NCBI GenBank assembly: GCA_017962105.1
Contig: JAGCVY010000094.1
Span: 110,213 to 174,212 of the forward strand
Source of the DNA: Lachnospiraceae bacterium
GTDB lineage: Bacteria; Bacillota; Clostridia; Lachnospirales; Lachnospiraceae
Length of the DNA stretch: 64,000 nucleotides
Reading direction: 5' to 3'
Made by a program: the position numbers and the translations under genes. The notes below the pieces were generated by a model that saw only the letters and a list, made by a program, of their open reading frames with translations, was not told the origin of the DNA and did not search any database. Positions 63,580-64,000 of the stretch are shown piece by piece (the first letter of the stretch is position 1; each line of letters starts with the position of its first letter).

Positions 63580-64000
63580 ATGAAAGAAAAAGTCATCCTT
63601 GCCTACTCCGGCGGTTTGGACACCACCGCAATCATCCCGTGGCTCAAGGAAAACTACGATTATGAAGTAATCTGCTGCTGCATCGACTGCGGTCAGGAAA
63701 GCGAGCTCGACGGTTTGGAAGAGCGCGCAAAATACTGCGGCGCCGAGAAATTATACATTCTCGATGTCAATGACGAATTTGCCGAGGAATACATCGTACC
63801 CTGTGTACAGGCCAACACCGTATATGAGAACAAGTACCTACTCGGTACCTCGATGGCCCGTCCGCTGATCGCAAAGAAGCTCGTTGAGATCGCCCGCAAG
63901 GAAGGCGCTTCCGCAATCTGCCACGGTGCAACCGGCAAGGGCAACGATCAGGTTCGGTTCGAGCTCGGTATCAAGGCTCTCGCACCCGATCTTAAGATCA
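63580..64000 (+). CDS. argG: Argininosuccinate synthase (5' part)
   Basis: ArgG joins citrulline and aspartate with ATP. The visible 140 residues start [22 protein letters not shown], with the PP-loop motif AYSGGLDTT at 8-16, followed by [31 protein letters not shown] and [15 protein letters not shown], all diagnostic. AGGAGG is 8 bases upstream. It is divergent from maf-argC and continues beyond the window; argH commonly follows. Confidence 0.96.
   Translation, partial: MKEKVILAYSGGLDTTAIIPWLKENYDYEVICCCIDCGQESELDGLEERAKYCGAEKLYILDVNDEFAEEYIVPCVQANTVYENKYLLGTSMARPLIAKKLVEIARKEGASAICHGATGKGNDQVRFELGIKALAPDLKI

Overview
The window is an ordinary, gene-dense chromosomal segment of a Bacillota bacterium, most likely a Clostridia member of the Lachnospiraceae type. 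Pointers are RecU, IreB, RNase J, HrcA with a CIRCE operator, the yrr-type cluster (ireB, ruvX, DUF1292, mltG-like, trmR, U32), HisZ with a short HisG, a HisIE fused to a HisA/HisF-like domain, type 2 ArgC and type II tRNAs without an encoded CCA. Nearly all genes lie on the minus strand. Only two tRNAs, a small HPr-like gene and the 5' end of argG are on the plus strand. I see no transposase, prophage, CRISPR array or rRNA, and no gene-free stretch longer than 300 bases.

Layout in increasing coordinates (minus-strand operons therefore read from right to left). 1-6290: the rimP-nusA-ylxR-ylxQ-infB-rbfA-nrnA translation/transcription operon (nrnA cut by the window edge) with its promoter and a leader hairpin. 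6287-11775: histidine operon hisZ-hisG-hisD-hisB-hisIE fusion plus a small membrane protein, driven by a consensus promoter with a palindromic operator; hisA, hisF, hisH and hisC are not here. 11793-16765: recU, two pseudouridine synthases, a HAD phosphatase, a membrane protein and an rRNA cytosine methyltransferase. 16813-24029: a small (p)ppGpp synthetase, the PFL/ACT pair, a WalJ-like hydrolase, coaE, polA and a zinc-finger anti-sigma-like protein. 24055-24208: tRNA-Leu with its own promoter and terminator. 24210-34246: two divergent MutS-like ATPases, two exported CBM9-like proteins, and the yrr-type cluster including RNase J. 34236-40313: mtaB, a Crh-like HPr paralogue, thiI-iscS, rsmE and prmA. 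40341-45346: hrcA-grpE-dnaK-dnaJ heat-shock operon. 45406-49197: lepA-hemW, tRNA-Ser, an array of small hairpins and rpsT. 49253-58187: comEA, a two-component system with a GerMN lipoprotein, comEC, pssA, psd and holA. 58233-64000: arginine genes maf-argC-argJ-argB-argD and divergent argG.

Functional themes are translation and RNA modification (at least eleven rRNA/tRNA modification or ribosome-assembly genes), amino-acid biosynthesis (His, Arg), protein quality control, phospholipid synthesis (pssA and psd make phosphatidylethanolamine) and DNA uptake and repair (comEA, comEC, recU, ruvX, polA, holA, MutS-like). The uncommon items are the tandem MutS-like/CBM9-like block, the two-component/GerMN cassette between the competence genes, the catalytically altered HisA/F domain, the His-less HPr, the truncated MltG, a row of evenly spaced mini-hairpins after tRNA-Ser, and a strongly over-represented octamer GGAAAATG across the whole window.
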